In this document: positions 41,901 through 52,334 of the stretch, piece after piece
Layout of the letters: each line of letters begins with the position of its first letter
Numbering within the stretch: the stretch's first letter is position 1
Assembly (NCBI RefSeq): GCF_933509905.1
Contig: NZ_OW150024.1
Location: 1,290,001-1,354,000, forward strand
Source: Trichlorobacter ammonificans
GTDB taxonomy: Bacteria; Desulfobacterota; Desulfuromonadia; Geobacterales; Pseudopelobacteraceae
Length of the DNA stretch: 64,000 nt
Direction of reading: 5' to 3'
Program-made: the position numbers and the translations under genes
The notes under the pieces: generated by a model
What the model was told of the DNA's origin: nothing
Database searches by the model: none
What the model saw: the letters and a program-made list of their open reading frames with translations, nothing else

Positions 41901-42993
41901 TCTGCTGCCGATCGTTACGTCGCTGCTGATTCCCGGTACCGCCGACGGTACCGCCGTGGTCTGGGCCAAGCGTCTGCTGACGGCCACCATCGTCTTTGCG
42001 CTGTTCTGGCTGTTTGCCCAACTGGTGCGACACCTTCTGGAACGATTCGGCACCAAGTTTAGTGCTTTCACCAAAACCGACCTGGATGATCGTCTGCTGA
42101 AGCGGATCACCCCCTCCATCACTCTGTTGCTTTCAACGCTGGGCTGTTATATTGCACTCTCCACCCTGCCGTTGCAGGAGCGGTTTTTCAAGGTGCTTTC
42201 CGGCGTTCTGTTCGTTGCTCTCGTGGTGATCTGTGCCGTCATCATCTACCGGGTGGTTGACGAGCTGCTCAGCAGGTACCTTGATCGTCTGCAGCACCAG
42301 GAAGAGGTCATTTCCCGCAGCATGATGCCGCTGGTCAGAAAACTGGCCACTATCGTGCTGTGCGGCGCATCGCTGATCATCATCCTGAAAAAGTTCAATT
42401 ATGATATTCTCTCGCTGCTGACCGCCCTGGGGATCGGCTCCCTGGCCATCGGCCTGGCGGCCAAGGATACCCTGGCCCAGATGATCTCCGGTTTCATCCT
42501 GCTGATCGACCGTCCGTTCCGGATCGGCGACCGGATCAGGCTGGCCGGCGGCCAGGTGGGGGATGTGGTGGATATCGGCATGCGCTCCACCAAGATTCAG
42601 GGACTGGATACCACGGTGATGATCATTCCCAACTCCGATCTCTGTAACGCCACGGTGGTCAACATGGTGCGACCGACCGCGGTCATTCAGGGGCGGATCA
42701 CCCTCGGAATCGGTTACGATAGTGACGTGGAACGGGCCAAGGAACTGCTGCTGGAAATTGCCCGGAACAACGCCGGAGTGCTGGAAGAACCGGCTCCCGT
42801 GGCGCAATTCACTTCGTTCGGCGACAGCGCCCTCAACCTGCTGCTGTTGTTCTGGGTTGCCGATCCGACCCGTCTCGGCGCCGTGACCGATCAGCTGAAC
42901 TGCGCGATTCTGCGAAAATTCCGTGATAGCGGTGTGGCAATCCCGTATCCGACCCGCACGGTGCATCTGCAGCAGCTCGATCTCTCATCCTGA
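41890..42993 (+). CDS. MscS-family mechanosensitive channel
   Basis: The 367-residue membrane protein has about four to five hydrophobic segments, then the pore-lining and beta-domain signature GSLAIGLAAKDTLAQMISGF, DRPFRIGDRI and IPNSDL. It should release solutes on osmotic downshock. GTG 41890 overlaps the purB stop by eleven bases; ATG 41860 is an alternative. The poor ribosome site suggests coupling to purB translation. Confidence 0.9.
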   Translation: MKTDLLPIVTSLLIPGTADGTAVVWAKRLLTATIVFALFWLFAQLVRHLLERFGTKFSAFTKTDLDDRLLKRITPSITLLLSTLGCYIALSTLPLQERFFKVLSGVLFVALVVICAVIIYRVVDELLSRYLDRLQHQEEVISRSMMPLVRKLATIVLCGASLIIILKKFNYDILSLLTALGIGSLAIGLAAKDTLAQMISGFILLIDRPFRIGDRIRLAGGQVGDVVDIGMRSTKIQGLDTTVMIIPNSDLCNATVVNMVRPTAVIQGRITLGIGYDSDVERAKELLLEIARNNAGVLEEPAPVAQFTSFGDSALNLLLLFWVADPTRLGAVTDQLNCAILRKFRDSGVAIPYPTRTVHLQQLDLSS

Positions 42994-43007
42994 AGGAGGA
43001 GCATGCC

Positions 43008-43412
43008 ATGAAAGTCTGGAAGCGGTACCTCTGCATCGGTGCACTGTTGCTGTTGCCGGTCCCGGTCTGCGCAGCGGACCCCTCGCCGGGGGTACGGCCC
43101 GAAACCACCGCGCTCTATCAGAAGGCACGTGACCAGGTTGCCGGTTTGGCCGGTACGCCGACCGCCATGCGAGCCGCCGACGTGGTGGCGCAGGCTGCGG
43201 CCCGGGTGGAGGCCGCCCAGAGCGGTTTGAAGGAGGGCAATGACCGTACAACCCGTGAAGCCTCGGAATTGGCACTGGTGCTGGTGAAGCTGGCCCTGGC
43301 CACCGCTGACGAGCGAGGAGCGGCCGAAAAGGTTGCTGCCGCCCGCAGGGAGCTGGACGCACTTGAGCAGAAGCTGGCAACCATTCTTGCCGGGAAAGGA
43401 GAGCGGCCATGA
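43008..43412 (+). CDS. Secreted helical protein, partner of OmpA-like gene; function unknown
   Basis: The 134-residue protein has a signal peptide ending in VCAA, and a mature part that is almost all alpha-helix with Ala/Glu/Lys/Arg heptads, so a coiled coil is likely. AAGGAGG lies eight bases before the ATG. It overlaps the next gene by four bases, which also has a helical signal-bearing N-terminus, suggesting that the two interact in the periplasm. I do not recognise a named family. Confidence 0.78.
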   Translation: MKVWKRYLCIGALLLLPVPVCAADPSPGVRPETTALYQKARDQVAGLAGTPTAMRAADVVAQAAARVEAAQSGLKEGNDRTTREASELALVLVKLALATADERGAAEKVAAARRELDALEQKLATILAGKGERP

Positions 43413-44515
43413 AACATTCCTGCGCATCAAGGGTGGTTGTTCTCCTGCTTCTGCTGCTGACGGTATCCGTCACGCCGCTTCGGGCGGCGGATGAGCTGCC
43501 TTCCTGGCTGCAACAGGCACAAAACGCCGTCTCCCTGGTCGTATCGAAGGCTGATACCGTGCCGGAGCTGGCCGACGATATCCTGATCGCCCGCAATACC
43601 CTGCGCGCCACCGAGGCCGAGTATCAGAAAAGTCTGGGCTGGACCGGCAAGCTGGATCCCAAGGCTGAACCGGCGGTTCGCCATCTTGCCGAGATGGCCC
43701 GACTGCAGGCATCGGTGATTCTGGCCCGCGCCGCGCAGCGCGACCACGAAAAGGCATTGAAACAGTTTGAACAGCAGTCCGGAACGGTCCGTTCCAAGAT
43801 CAAGGTGTTCGATGATCTGCTGGCGCAGGTTCGGAACCTGAGGAAGCAAACGGCCGAGCAGTTCGGTCAGATCGACGGTTTGAAGGCTCAGGTTGCCTCC
43901 CTGACCGCCGAGCTGGCTGCCAAGGGATCGGCCATCAGCAGCTCCGACCAGAAGACCGGCGACCTGCTCAAGGCGCTGGACGAGCAGAAAAAGGCGACCG
44001 CCGCCTCGCAACACCAGGTGATGACCCTGACGCGGGACCTGGAGGGGCTGAAGAAGGAAACAACCGGCCTGAAAAGCGCTGAACAGCGTCTTGCGGACGA
44101 TAATCGTCGGGCGGCGTTCGAACTGGGATTGTACCGCCTGGGGGGCAGTGTGAAAACGGGCGAGGAGGTGCAGAGCGTGACGTTTGCCCGTGCACGCCTG
44201 TTGAAAGCCTCCGGCAAGAGTACCACACTGACCGTGGAGGGAACTGAAGCGGTGGTCGGCGTGGTGGCGCTGCTGAAAACCTATCCCGAATACCGTCTGA
44301 AGCTGCGGGTACATGGTTTCGGTCAACCGGTCCGCAGCGAGGATGCCGCCGCTACCGACCAAATGGCCCGCTTTCTGCGCGAAGCGCTGCTGAGCAAGGG
44401 GGGATTCGAGCCGTCAGTCGTCGAAGCACTCGGTGTTGGTGCAGCAGAGCCGCTCTATCCGAAAAAGAACGTGGAAGGCAACCGTCGTATCGAAATCATC
44501 TTCGTGAAGAAGTAA
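43409..44515 (+). CDS. Periplasmic coiled-coil protein with OmpA-like C-terminal domain
   Basis: The 368-residue protein has a signal peptide (cleavage near LRAA), a long coiled-coil region (about 95-235, rich in Lys/Gln/Glu heptads), and a C-terminal OmpA-like domain of about 110 residues, ending NVEGNRRIEIIFVKK. The NRRIEI segment is the usual peptidoglycan-binding end of that fold. No beta-barrel is present, so it probably bridges peptidoglycan to another envelope protein. It is coupled to the preceding helical protein gene. Confidence 0.82.
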   Translation: MKHSCASRVVVLLLLLLTVSVTPLRAADELPSWLQQAQNAVSLVVSKADTVPELADDILIARNTLRATEAEYQKSLGWTGKLDPKAEPAVRHLAEMARLQASVILARAAQRDHEKALKQFEQQSGTVRSKIKVFDDLLAQVRNLRKQTAEQFGQIDGLKAQVASLTAELAAKGSAISSSDQKTGDLLKALDEQKKATAASQHQVMTLTRDLEGLKKETTGLKSAEQRLADDNRRAAFELGLYRLGGSVKTGEEVQSVTFARARLLKASGKSTTLTVEGTEAVVGVVALLKTYPEYRLKLRVHGFGQPVRSEDAAATDQMARFLREALLSKGGFEPSVVEALGVGAAEPLYPKKNVEGNRRIEIIFVKK

Positions 44516-44524
44516 AGGATTATC

Positions 44525-47515
44525 ATGGCCAGCAGAGTAGAAGTAGCCCTGAAGGACGGCGTGCGCGATGCCCGTGGTGAGCGGGTGCGCAACGAGATCG
44601 CCCATTTTCTGCACCTGCCGGTGGACGGCGTGCGCACCATCGACATCTACACCGTGGATGCCGCCCTGAGCCGGGCCGAGCTTGAAGCGGCAGCCTCCGG
44701 CCCGTTCTGCGATCCGGTGATCCAGAGCTGGAGCATCGACCTGCCGCTGGCCTCCGGCTTTGAGTGGGCCGTGGAAGTCGGGCTCCGGCCCGGAGTCACC
44801 GACAACGTGGGCCGCACGGCCCGGGAAGCGGTGGAGTACCTGACCGGCCGCCCCTTTGCTGCCGGCGAAGCGGTCTACGCCGGGGTGCAGTACCTGCTCA
44901 GCGGCTCGTTGAGCAGGGAGCAGGTTGAAACCATCGCCACCGGTCTGCTCTGCAACACCCTGATCCAGCGCTACAGTATCATGTCCGCCGCCGACTTCAT
45001 GGCCAAGCGGGGTTTTCCGGTCACGGTTCCCCGGGTCACCGGCGAGACCAAAGGCCAGGTGCGGGAGATCGACCTGGAGGTTTCCGATGACGAACTGCTG
45101 CGGATCAGCAAGGACGGCGTGCTGGCCCTGACCCTGGAGGAGATGAAGATCATCCAAGCCCACTACCGCGACCCCAAAGTGCTGGCGGAACGGGCCGGAC
45201 AGGGGCTGGGGAGCAAGCCGACCGACGTTGAGCTGGAATGCCTGGCCCAGACCTGGTCGGAACACTGCAAGCACAAGATTTTTGCCGGCACCGTGCAGTA
45301 CGAGGACGAACAGGGGAACAAGCAGGAGATCAAATCCCTGTTCAAGTCCTATATCCAGCGGGTCACCAAAGAGGTGCGGCAGAACATGGGGGACAAGGAC
45401 TTCTGTCTCTCGGTCTTCAAGGACAACGCTGGCGTCATCACCTTTGACGACAACAACTCCCTGGTGTTCAAGGTGGAAACCCACAATTCCCCCTCGGCAC
45501 TGGACCCGTACGGCGGGGCGCTCACCGGCATCGTGGGGGTGAACCGCGATCCCTTCGGCACCGGCCAGGGGGCCAAGCTGATCTTCAACACCGATGTCTT
45601 CTGCTTTGCCGATCCGTTCTACGACAAGCCGCTGCCGTCGCGTCTGCTGCATCCCCGCCGCATCTTCGAAGGGGTGGTGGAAGGGGTGGAGCACGGTGGC
45701 AACAAGTCCGGCATCCCCACGGTGAACGGTTCCATTGTCTTTGATGAACGTTTTGCCGGCAAGCCCCTGGTGTTCTGCGGTACCGCCGGGATCATGCCGA
45801 AAGAGGTGAACGGCATTGCCGGCCATGAAAAGAGCATCAAGCCGGGTGACCTGATCGTGATGACCGGCGGCCGCATCGGCAAGGACGGCATCCACGGCGC
45901 CACGTTCTCTTCAGAAGAGTTGAACGAAAACTCGCCGGTCACGGCGGTGCAGATCGGCGACCCGATCACCCAGAAGCGGATGTTCGACTTCCTGATCCGG
46001 GCCCGGGACAAGGGGCTCTACCGCTTCATCACCGACAACGGCGCCGGCGGCCTTTCCTCCTCGGTGGGAGAGATGGCCGGCGAGTGCGGCGGCTGCCGCA
46101 TGGACCTGGCCAAGGCGCCGCTCAAGTATCCCGGTCTCAACCCTTGGGAGATTCTGATCTCCGAAGCCCAGGAGCGGATGTCACTGGCCGTGCCGCCGGA
46201 GAAGCTCGACGAATTCATGGCCATGGCCAAACGTTTCGGCTGCGAGGCCACGGTGCTGGGTGAGTTCACCGACAGCGGCATCTTCCATATCCTCTACAAC
46301 GACACAACCGTTGCCTGGCTGCCGATGGCATTCATGCATGAAGGGCTGCCGCCGATGCAGATTCCGGCCAAGTGGCAGCCGCCGGTCAACCCGGAAGCAC
46401 CGGCCCGGTACCGGGAGGATTGGACCGCAGACCTGCTGGAACTGCTGGGACGGCTGAACATCTGCTCCAAGGAGTCAGTGGTGCGGCGCTACGACCACGA
46501 GGTGCAGGGGGGATCGGTGGTCAAGCCGTTCACCGGCGTTGCCAACGACGGCCCGTCCGATGCCGCCGTGGTGCGGCCGGTACTGGATTCCTTCAAAGGG
46601 GTGGTGGTCTCCCACGGCATCTGTCCGCGCTACTCCGACATTGACGCCTACCACATGGCGGCCAACGCCATCGATGAAGCGCTGCGCAACTATGTGGCCG
46701 TCGGTGGTAATCCGGACCACTGGGCCGGTCTGGACAACTTCTGCTGGTGCGATCCGGTGCTGTCGGAAAAGACCCCGGACGGCCCCTACAAGATGGCCCA
46801 GCTGGTGCGGGCCAACCAGGCCCTGCTGGACTACTGCGTGCCGCTCAACCTGCCGCTCATCTCCGGCAAGGACTCCATGAAGAACGACTTCTATGACGGC
46901 TCGGTGAAGATCTCCATCCCGCCGACCCTGTTGTTCTCGGTGATCGGCACCATCCCGGACGTGCGTAATGCCGTGACCATGGATTTCAAGCGTCCCGGCG
47001 ATATCATCTGCCTGCTGGGTGAGACCAAAGACGAACTGGGCGGCTCCGAATACCTGGCCATGCAGGGGTATACCGGCACCACCGTGCCGCAGGTGGAGGT
47101 CACGTCGGCCCTGGCCCGCTACAAGGCGCTCCACCGGGCCATCACCGGTGGGCTGGTGGCATCCTGTCACGATCTGTCCGACGGCGGTCTGGCCGTGGCT
47201 CTGGCGGAGAGCGCCTTTGCCGGCGGTTTCGGCTGCCGGATCGAGCTGGACAATGTCCGCTTCGGCGGCGATCAGCGCACCCGGACCGACGAGGTGCTGT
47301 TGTTCTCCGAATCAGCCTCCCGTCTGCTGGTGACGGTCCATCCGGCCCAGTGGTCGGCCTTTGAAGAGGCCATGGCCGGCACGGTCTTCAGCCAGATCGG
47401 TCGAGTGACCGACGACGGCCGGGTCACCATTGCCGGGCTTGAAGGAAAAACCGTGCTGCAAAGCGACCTGGGCGCGCTGAAGGAAGCCTGGCAGCGGACG
47501 TTGCGGGAGTTGTAG
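44525..47515 (+). CDS. purL: Phosphoribosylformylglycinamidine synthase, PurS-PurL fusion
   Basis: The 996-residue protein is longer than stand-alone PurL (about 730) and shorter than the PurL-PurQ fusion (about 1300). Residues 1-160 look like two PurS-like repeats, and the rest is the PurL synthetase, with the LAQTWSEHCKHKIF motif near residue 240, KVETHNSPSALDP, and GCSGK-type SGKDSMKNDF near the end. It makes FGAM from FGAR using ammonia from PurQ, which is encoded separately at 49532. The glutaminase domain is therefore supplied in trans. Confidence 0.94.
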   Translation: MASRVEVALKDGVRDARGERVRNEIAHFLHLPVDGVRTIDIYTVDAALSRAELEAAASGPFCDPVIQSWSIDLPLASGFEWAVEVGLRPGVTDNVGRTAREAVEYLTGRPFAAGEAVYAGVQYLLSGSLSREQVETIATGLLCNTLIQRYSIMSAADFMAKRGFPVTVPRVTGETKGQVREIDLEVSDDELLRISKDGVLALTLEEMKIIQAHYRDPKVLAERAGQGLGSKPTDVELECLAQTWSEHCKHKIFAGTVQYEDEQGNKQEIKSLFKSYIQRVTKEVRQNMGDKDFCLSVFKDNAGVITFDDNNSLVFKVETHNSPSALDPYGGALTGIVGVNRDPFGTGQGAKLIFNTDVFCFADPFYDKPLPSRLLHPRRIFEGVVEGVEHGGNKSGIPTVNGSIVFDERFAGKPLVFCGTAGIMPKEVNGIAGHEKSIKPGDLIVMTGGRIGKDGIHGATFSSEELNENSPVTAVQIGDPITQKRMFDFLIRARDKGLYRFITDNGAGGLSSSVGEMAGECGGCRMDLAKAPLKYPGLNPWEILISEAQERMSLAVPPEKLDEFMAMAKRFGCEATVLGEFTDSGIFHILYNDTTVAWLPMAFMHEGLPPMQIPAKWQPPVNPEAPARYREDWTADLLELLGRLNICSKESVVRRYDHEVQGGSVVKPFTGVANDGPSDAAVVRPVLDSFKGVVVSHGICPRYSDIDAYHMAANAIDEALRNYVAVGGNPDHWAGLDNFCWCDPVLSEKTPDGPYKMAQLVRANQALLDYCVPLNLPLISGKDSMKNDFYDGSVKISIPPTLLFSVIGTIPDVRNAVTMDFKRPGDIICLLGETKDELGGSEYLAMQGYTGTTVPQVEVTSALARYKALHRAITGGLVASCHDLSDGGLAVALAESAFAGGFGCRIELDNVRFGGDQRTRTDEVLLFSESASRLLVTVHPAQWSAFEEAMAGTVFSQIGRVTDDGRVTIAGLEGKTVLQSDLGALKEAWQRTLREL

Positions 47516-47532
47516 CACAGGCAGCCGGGTCC

Positions 47533-49368
47533 ATGTCCGCCTCCATCCACGACACCCTGCGAACCGTCTTCGGCTTCCATGCCTTTCGGCCTCCCCAGCA
47601 GGAGGTGATCGAACGGGTCATTGGCGGCGAGGATGTGTTCCTGGTCATGCCCACCGGCGGCGGCAAGTCCCTCTGCTACCAGGTGCCGGCCTTGCACCGC
47701 CGCGGGGTGGCCATCGTGGTGTCGCCCCTCATTGCACTGATGAAGGATCAGGTGGACGGGCTGCTGGCCAACGGTGTGGCCGCTGCCTGCCTCAACTCCA
47801 CCCTGGTGCCGGCCGAGGCCCGAAGCGTCTTCCAGCGGTGGGATGCGGGAGAACTGGACCTGCTGTACGTGGCACCGGAGCGGCTGCTGATGGCTGATTT
47901 CCTGGAGCGGCTGGCTGCCGTGCCCCTGGCCCTGTTCGCCATTGACGAGGCCCACTGTATTTCCCAGTGGGGCCACGACTTCCGGCCCGAATACACCCAG
48001 CTCGGCCGCTTGCGGGAGCTGTTTCCCGACGTGCCGCTGGTGGCCATGACCGCCACCGCCGACCCGGAAACCCGGCGGGACATTCTCCGCCAGTTGGGGA
48101 TCCAGGGGGCCAAGGTCTATGTGGCCGGGTTCGACCGGCCCAACATCACCTATAACGTCCTGCCCAAACAGAAGCCCTTTGTCCAACTGGAGGCGTTTCT
48201 GCGCAACCGGCGCGACGAGGCCGGTATTGTCTATGCCTTAAGCCGCAAGCGGGTGGAGGAGGTTGCGCAACGGCTCCGTGACGCCGGCTTCAGCGCACGG
48301 GCCTACCATGCCGGCCTGCCCGACCGGGAGCGACAGCAGGTGCAGGAGGCGTTCCGGCGGGACGACCTGCGGATCGTGGTGGCTACCGTAGCCTTTGGCA
48401 TGGGGATCGACAAGCCCAACGTCCGGTACGTGGTGCATTACGACCTGCCCAAGAGCGTGGAGAGCTACTACCAGGAGACCGGCCGGGCCGGCCGGGATGG
48501 ACTGCCCTCGGAGGCCCTGCTTTTGTTCGGCATGGGGGACGTCATGACCGCCCGCAGCCTGATCGAGAACAGCGAAAACCCGGAGCGGGTGCGGATAGAG
48601 CTGCAGAAGCTGAACGCCATGGTGGCCTACGCCGAGGCCCTGACCTGCCGCAGGCGGGCGCTTTTGGGCTATTTCGGCGAGCAGCGGGACCACGAGTGCG
48701 GCAACTGCGATATCTGCAACGACCCGCCGGAACGGTTCGACGCCTCGGAGGCGGTCAGGAAGGTCCTTTCCTGCGTCTACCGGGTGGGAGAGCGCTTCGG
48801 GGCCCGGCATGTCATCGACGTGCTGCGGGGAAGTAAAGGACAGCGGATTGCGGAGCTGCGGCACGACCGTCTCTCCACCTACGGCATCGGTGCGGACCTC
48901 TCGGGAGAGGAGTGGGACAACATCATCCGCCAGTTGATTCACCTGGGATACCTGACCCAGGATTTCAGCCGGTACGGCGTTCTGGGGCTTACCCCGGCGG
49001 CGCGGCCGGTGCTGAAAGGGGAGGTAGCGGTGCTGTTGGGGCGGCCCCGCAGCACGGCACGGGTGGAGGAACGGTCCCGGAGCCGCAGCCGAGGGGTGAA
49101 GGAAAGCCGCGGCGGTCTGTTCGAGGTCTTGCGGGCCCTGCGCAAGCGGATCGCCGACGAAGCCGGGGTACCTCCCTTCGTGGTCTTCTCCGACGCCACC
49201 TTGGTGGAGATGGCCCAAGCCAGGCCCCGGGACGAGCGGGAACTGCTGTCCATCACCGGTGTGGGGCAGCGCAAGCTCGCCAGGTACGGGGCGCTGTTTC
49301 TCGATGCCATTGACGATCACCGGCGCAGGGCCGAGCCGGGGAGTGATGCCGGTCCTCCGGTCGATTGA
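47533..49368 (+). CDS. recQ: ATP-dependent DNA helicase RecQ
   Basis: The 611-residue helicase has Walker A TGGGKSLCYQ, DEAH-box IDEAHCISQWGHDFRPEY, and motif VI QETGRAGRDGLPS. A zinc-binding RecQ-Ct region follows (CRRRALLGYF...CGNCDIC), then a winged-helix domain and an HRDC domain at the C-terminus, separated by an Arg/Ser-rich linker (about 505-530). It works in recombination repair. Its place between purL and purQ splits the purine genes. Confidence 0.95.
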   Translation: MSASIHDTLRTVFGFHAFRPPQQEVIERVIGGEDVFLVMPTGGGKSLCYQVPALHRRGVAIVVSPLIALMKDQVDGLLANGVAAACLNSTLVPAEARSVFQRWDAGELDLLYVAPERLLMADFLERLAAVPLALFAIDEAHCISQWGHDFRPEYTQLGRLRELFPDVPLVAMTATADPETRRDILRQLGIQGAKVYVAGFDRPNITYNVLPKQKPFVQLEAFLRNRRDEAGIVYALSRKRVEEVAQRLRDAGFSARAYHAGLPDRERQQVQEAFRRDDLRIVVATVAFGMGIDKPNVRYVVHYDLPKSVESYYQETGRAGRDGLPSEALLLFGMGDVMTARSLIENSENPERVRIELQKLNAMVAYAEALTCRRRALLGYFGEQRDHECGNCDICNDPPERFDASEAVRKVLSCVYRVGERFGARHVIDVLRGSKGQRIAELRHDRLSTYGIGADLSGEEWDNIIRQLIHLGYLTQDFSRYGVLGLTPAARPVLKGEVAVLLGRPRSTARVEERSRSRSRGVKESRGGLFEVLRALRKRIADEAGVPPFVVFSDATLVEMAQARPRDERELLSITGVGQRKLARYGALFLDAIDDHRRRAEPGSDAGPPVD

Positions 49369-49428
49369 CAAACCGGGCCGGCATGTTCACACTAGTTTTC
49401 ATATGTAAAAGACTGCTGTAAGACGCAG

Positions 49429-49510
49429 GGTTGCTCAAAACGAGTCAGATCGTCGCACCCGCACAAGGGGTTTTCGAGGACGGCGGCGAGATGGCTGGTT
49501 TTGAGCAACC
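49429..49510. repeat. Palindromic repeat, copy 1 (upstream of purQ)
   Basis: Perfect 13-bp ends GGTTGCTCAAAAC and GTTTTGAGCAACC flank a core with GTCAGATCGTCGCACCCGCA and CGAGGACGGCGGCGAGATG. The subterminal parts pair imperfectly, so the 82 bases fold into one long hairpin. The element ends 22 bases before the purQ ATG. Copy 2 lies in front of aroA. Confidence 0.85.
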
Positions 49511-49531
49511 CGTTAAGGAGAAACCGACTAC

Positions 49532-50359
49532 ATGACCAGGACACGTGCCATTGTCATTACCGGAAACGGTACCAACTGCGAGACCGAGGCGGCCCATGCC
49601 TGTCGCCTGGGGGGCTTCGACGAGGCGGTGATCGCCCATATCGCCGAGATCCTTTCCGGAGAAATCCGTCTCGATGATTTCCACTTTCTGAACCTGACCG
49701 GCGGCTTTCTGGACGGTGACGATCTGGGCAGCGCCAAGGCCCAGGCCAACCGCCTGAAGTATGCCGCTCTGCATGGGAGTGACGAAAAACTGGTGGAACA
49801 GTTCACCCGTTTCATCAACGATGGCAAGCTGGTGCTGGGGGTTTGCAACGGCTTCCAGTTGATGGTTAAGATGGGGATGCTGCCGGCCCTGGACGGCAAC
49901 AACCTCCAGCAGACCGTCACCCTCTGCCATAACGACTCCGGCCGGTTCCAGGATCGCTGGTGCTATCTGAAAGCCGATACCGCCTCTCCCTGCATCTTCA
50001 CCAAAGGGATTGAAAAGGGCATGTACCTGCCGGTGCGGCACGGAGAGGGGAAGTTCCTGACCGATACCCCGGAAACCCTGGCGCGGATCGAGGAAGGCCA
50101 TCTGGCGGTGTTGAAATACTCGGACCAAAGCTACAGCGCCCCCGCCATGGAGTTTCCCGCCAACCCCAACGGCTCCACCAACGCCATCGCCGGTCTCTGC
50201 GATCCCACGGGACGGCTGTTCGGCCTGATGCCCCATCCTGAAGCCTTTGTCCACTATACCCAGCATCCCCGCTGGACCCGCGAGCAGTTGCCTGAAGCGG
50301 GGGACGGTCTGATCCTGTACCGTAATGCAGCGGAGTATGCGAGGAAAAACCTGTCATGA
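49532..50359 (+). CDS. purQ: Phosphoribosylformylglycinamidine synthase, glutaminase subunit PurQ
   Basis: The 275-residue class I amidotransferase has the nucleophile cysteine in [10 protein letters not shown] and the catalytic pair in MPHPEAF. It provides ammonia to PurL. It is longer than Bacillus-type PurQ (about 227), in line with partnership to the larger PurL. The AAGGAG site lies 13 bases before the ATG, immediately after the palindromic repeat. Its stop overlaps purF by four bases. Confidence 0.94.
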   Translation: MTRTRAIVITGNGTNCETEAAHACRLGGFDEAVIAHIAEILSGEIRLDDFHFLNLTGGFLDGDDLGSAKAQANRLKYAALHGSDEKLVEQFTRFINDGKLVLGVCNGFQLMVKMGMLPALDGNNLQQTVTLCHNDSGRFQDRWCYLKADTASPCIFTKGIEKGMYLPVRHGEGKFLTDTPETLARIEEGHLAVLKYSDQSYSAPAMEFPANPNGSTNAIAGLCDPTGRLFGLMPHPEAFVHYTQHPRWTREQLPEAGDGLILYRNAAEYARKNLS

Positions 50360-51786
50360 ACATCTATCGCCCGGAAGAAGAGTGCGGCGTATTTGGCATC
50401 TACGGCCACCCCGAGGCCGCCAACCTGACTTACTTGGGGCTGTACGCCCTGCAGCACCGCGGCCAGGAGAGCTGCGGCATCGTTTCCTCCGACGGCGGTG
50501 GGCTGCATGCCCACAAGCGGATGGGGCTGGTGGCCGATGTCTTCGGTAACCAGGAGGTGTTCAAGAAGCTGCCCGGCAACGCCGCCATCGGCCATGTACG
50601 CTATTCCACCGCCGGCGCCTCGGTGGAGAAAAACGTCCAGCCGATCATGGTGGACTACTCCCGCGGTTCCATTGCCGTGGCCCACAATGGCAACCTGGTG
50701 AACGCCGGCCTGCTCAAGGCGGAACTGGAGGCCTACGGCTCCATTTTCCAGACCACCATGGATACCGAAATTATCATCCACCTGCTGGCGGTCTCCAAGA
50801 CCAACTCTCTCGTGGACCGGATCGTGGATGCCCTGAACCGGATCAAGGGGGCCTACTGCCTGCTCTTTCTCACTGAGACCCGCATGATCGCGGTGCGGGA
50901 CCCCAACGGCTTCCGCCCCTTGTGTCTGGGGAAACTGGGCAACTCCTGGGTGGTTGCCTCGGAGAGCTGTGCTCTTGACCTGATCGAAGCCACCTTTGTA
51001 CGGGAAGTGGAGCCTGGCGAGATGTTGATCTTCACCCGGGACGGCCAGATGCAGTCCATGTTTCCGTTCAAGCCGATTCAGCCGACCCCCTGCATCTTCG
51101 AGTTCGTCTACTTTGCCCGGCCCGATTCGAACATCTTCGGCAGGAACGTCTACCAGGTGCGCAAGGAACTGGGCCGGCAGCTGGCCCGGGAACACCAGGT
51201 GGATGCGGATGTGGTCATTGCCGTGCCCGACTCCGGCGTGCCGGCGGCCATGGGGTATGCCGAGGAGTCGGGAATCAGGTTCGAGCTGGGCCTGATCCGC
51301 AACCATTACGTGGGACGGACCTTCATTGAGCCGGCCCAGTCGATCCGCCACTTCGGGGTCAAGATCAAGCTGAATCCGGTGCGGGAGATCCTGGAGGGAA
51401 AACGGGTGGTGGTCATCGACGATTCCATCGTGCGGGGCACCACCTCCCGCAAGATCGTCAAGATGGTGCGCAACGCCGGCGCCACCGAAGTGCATATGCG
51501 CATCTCCTCTCCCCCCACCAGCTATCCCTGTTTCTACGGCATCGATACCCCCAACCGCAAGGAACTGATCTCCTCCTCCCATACCCTTGAGGAGATCCGG
51601 CGCTACATCACCGCCGATTCCCTGGGCTACCTCTCCGAAGAGGGATTGGTCCGCTCCACCGGCCTGGGCCATGCCGATTTCTGTACCGCCTGTTTCACCG
51701 GCGACTACCCGATCAACTTTCCCATGCCGCAGCAAAAACCCCAGATGGGACTATTCATAGAAGGAGAGGAGTACGAGGAACAATGA
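50356..51786 (+). CDS. purF: Amidophosphoribosyltransferase
   Basis: The 476-residue enzyme makes 5-phosphoribosylamine, the first step of purine synthesis. A short propeptide precedes the catalytic cysteine in [10 protein letters not shown], followed by the [11 protein letters not shown] block. The PRPP-binding loop is [15 protein letters not shown]-terminal [11 protein letters not shown] segment holds cysteines that can bind an Fe-S cluster, as in Bacillus-type enzymes. It overlaps both neighbours by four bases. Confidence 0.96.
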   Translation: MNIYRPEEECGVFGIYGHPEAANLTYLGLYALQHRGQESCGIVSSDGGGLHAHKRMGLVADVFGNQEVFKKLPGNAAIGHVRYSTAGASVEKNVQPIMVDYSRGSIAVAHNGNLVNAGLLKAELEAYGSIFQTTMDTEIIIHLLAVSKTNSLVDRIVDALNRIKGAYCLLFLTETRMIAVRDPNGFRPLCLGKLGNSWVVASESCALDLIEATFVREVEPGEMLIFTRDGQMQSMFPFKPIQPTPCIFEFVYFARPDSNIFGRNVYQVRKELGRQLAREHQVDADVVIAVPDSGVPAAMGYAEESGIRFELGLIRNHYVGRTFIEPAQSIRHFGVKIKLNPVREILEGKRVVVIDDSIVRGTTSRKIVKMVRNAGATEVHMRISSPPTSYPCFYGIDTPNRKELISSSHTLEEIRRYITADSLGYLSEEGLVRSTGLGHADFCTACFTGDYPINFPMPQQKPQMGLFIEGEEYEEQ

Positions 51787-52334
51787 CCGACCGCGAACGA
51801 CTGAAGCAGATCATCCTGGAGCTGTCCTACGAAAAACGCCTGGTGACCTTGGCATCGGGCCGTCAGAGCGATTTTTACTTTGACGGGAAGCAGACCACCC
51901 TGCATGCCGAAGGGGGCCTGCTGGTCGGCAAGCTGTTCTATGAAGCGATCAAGGATGTGGCCGGCGTGCAGGCTGTGGGCGGCATCACTCTGGGGGCCGA
52001 TCCGATCGCCACCGCCACCTCCATTGCCGCGTTTCTCGACGGCAAGCCGCTGCATGCGTTCATCATCCGCAAGGAACCCAAGGGACACGGTACCGGTCAG
52101 TGGCTGGAAGGCCGCAAGAACCTGCCGCCCGGCACCAAGGTGGTGATCGTGGAGGATGTGGTTACCACGGGCGGCTCTTCCATGAAGGCGGTGAACCGTG
52201 CCAAGGAAGAGGGGCTGGATGTGCTGGGCATCGTCTCCCTGGTGGACCGGGAAGAGGGTGGCCGGGAGAATATCGAGGCCGAAGGCTACTGGCTGAAGGC
52301 CATTTTTACGAAATCACAGCTTGTGGGTGCATGA
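51783..52334 (+). CDS. pyrE: Orotate phosphoribosyltransferase
   Basis: The 183-residue enzyme adds the ribose phosphate to orotate in pyrimidine synthesis. The PRPP-binding motif [14 protein letters not shown] is intact and the [14 protein letters not shown] segment is typical. It overlaps purF and the TlyA gene by four bases each, so pyrimidine and purine genes are translated from one message. Confidence 0.95.
   Translation: MTDRERLKQIILELSYEKRLVTLASGRQSDFYFDGKQTTLHAEGGLLVGKLFYEAIKDVAGVQAVGGITLGADPIATATSIAAFLDGKPLHAFIIRKEPKGHGTGQWLEGRKNLPPGTKVVIVEDVVTTGGSSMKAVNRAKEEGLDVLGIVSLVDREEGGRENIEAEGYWLKAIFTKSQLVGA

Noticed and set aside
44414-45895. Antisense frame of 493 codons opposite purL
   Set aside because: Shadow of the strongly conserved PurL frame; no motif and no ribosome site.
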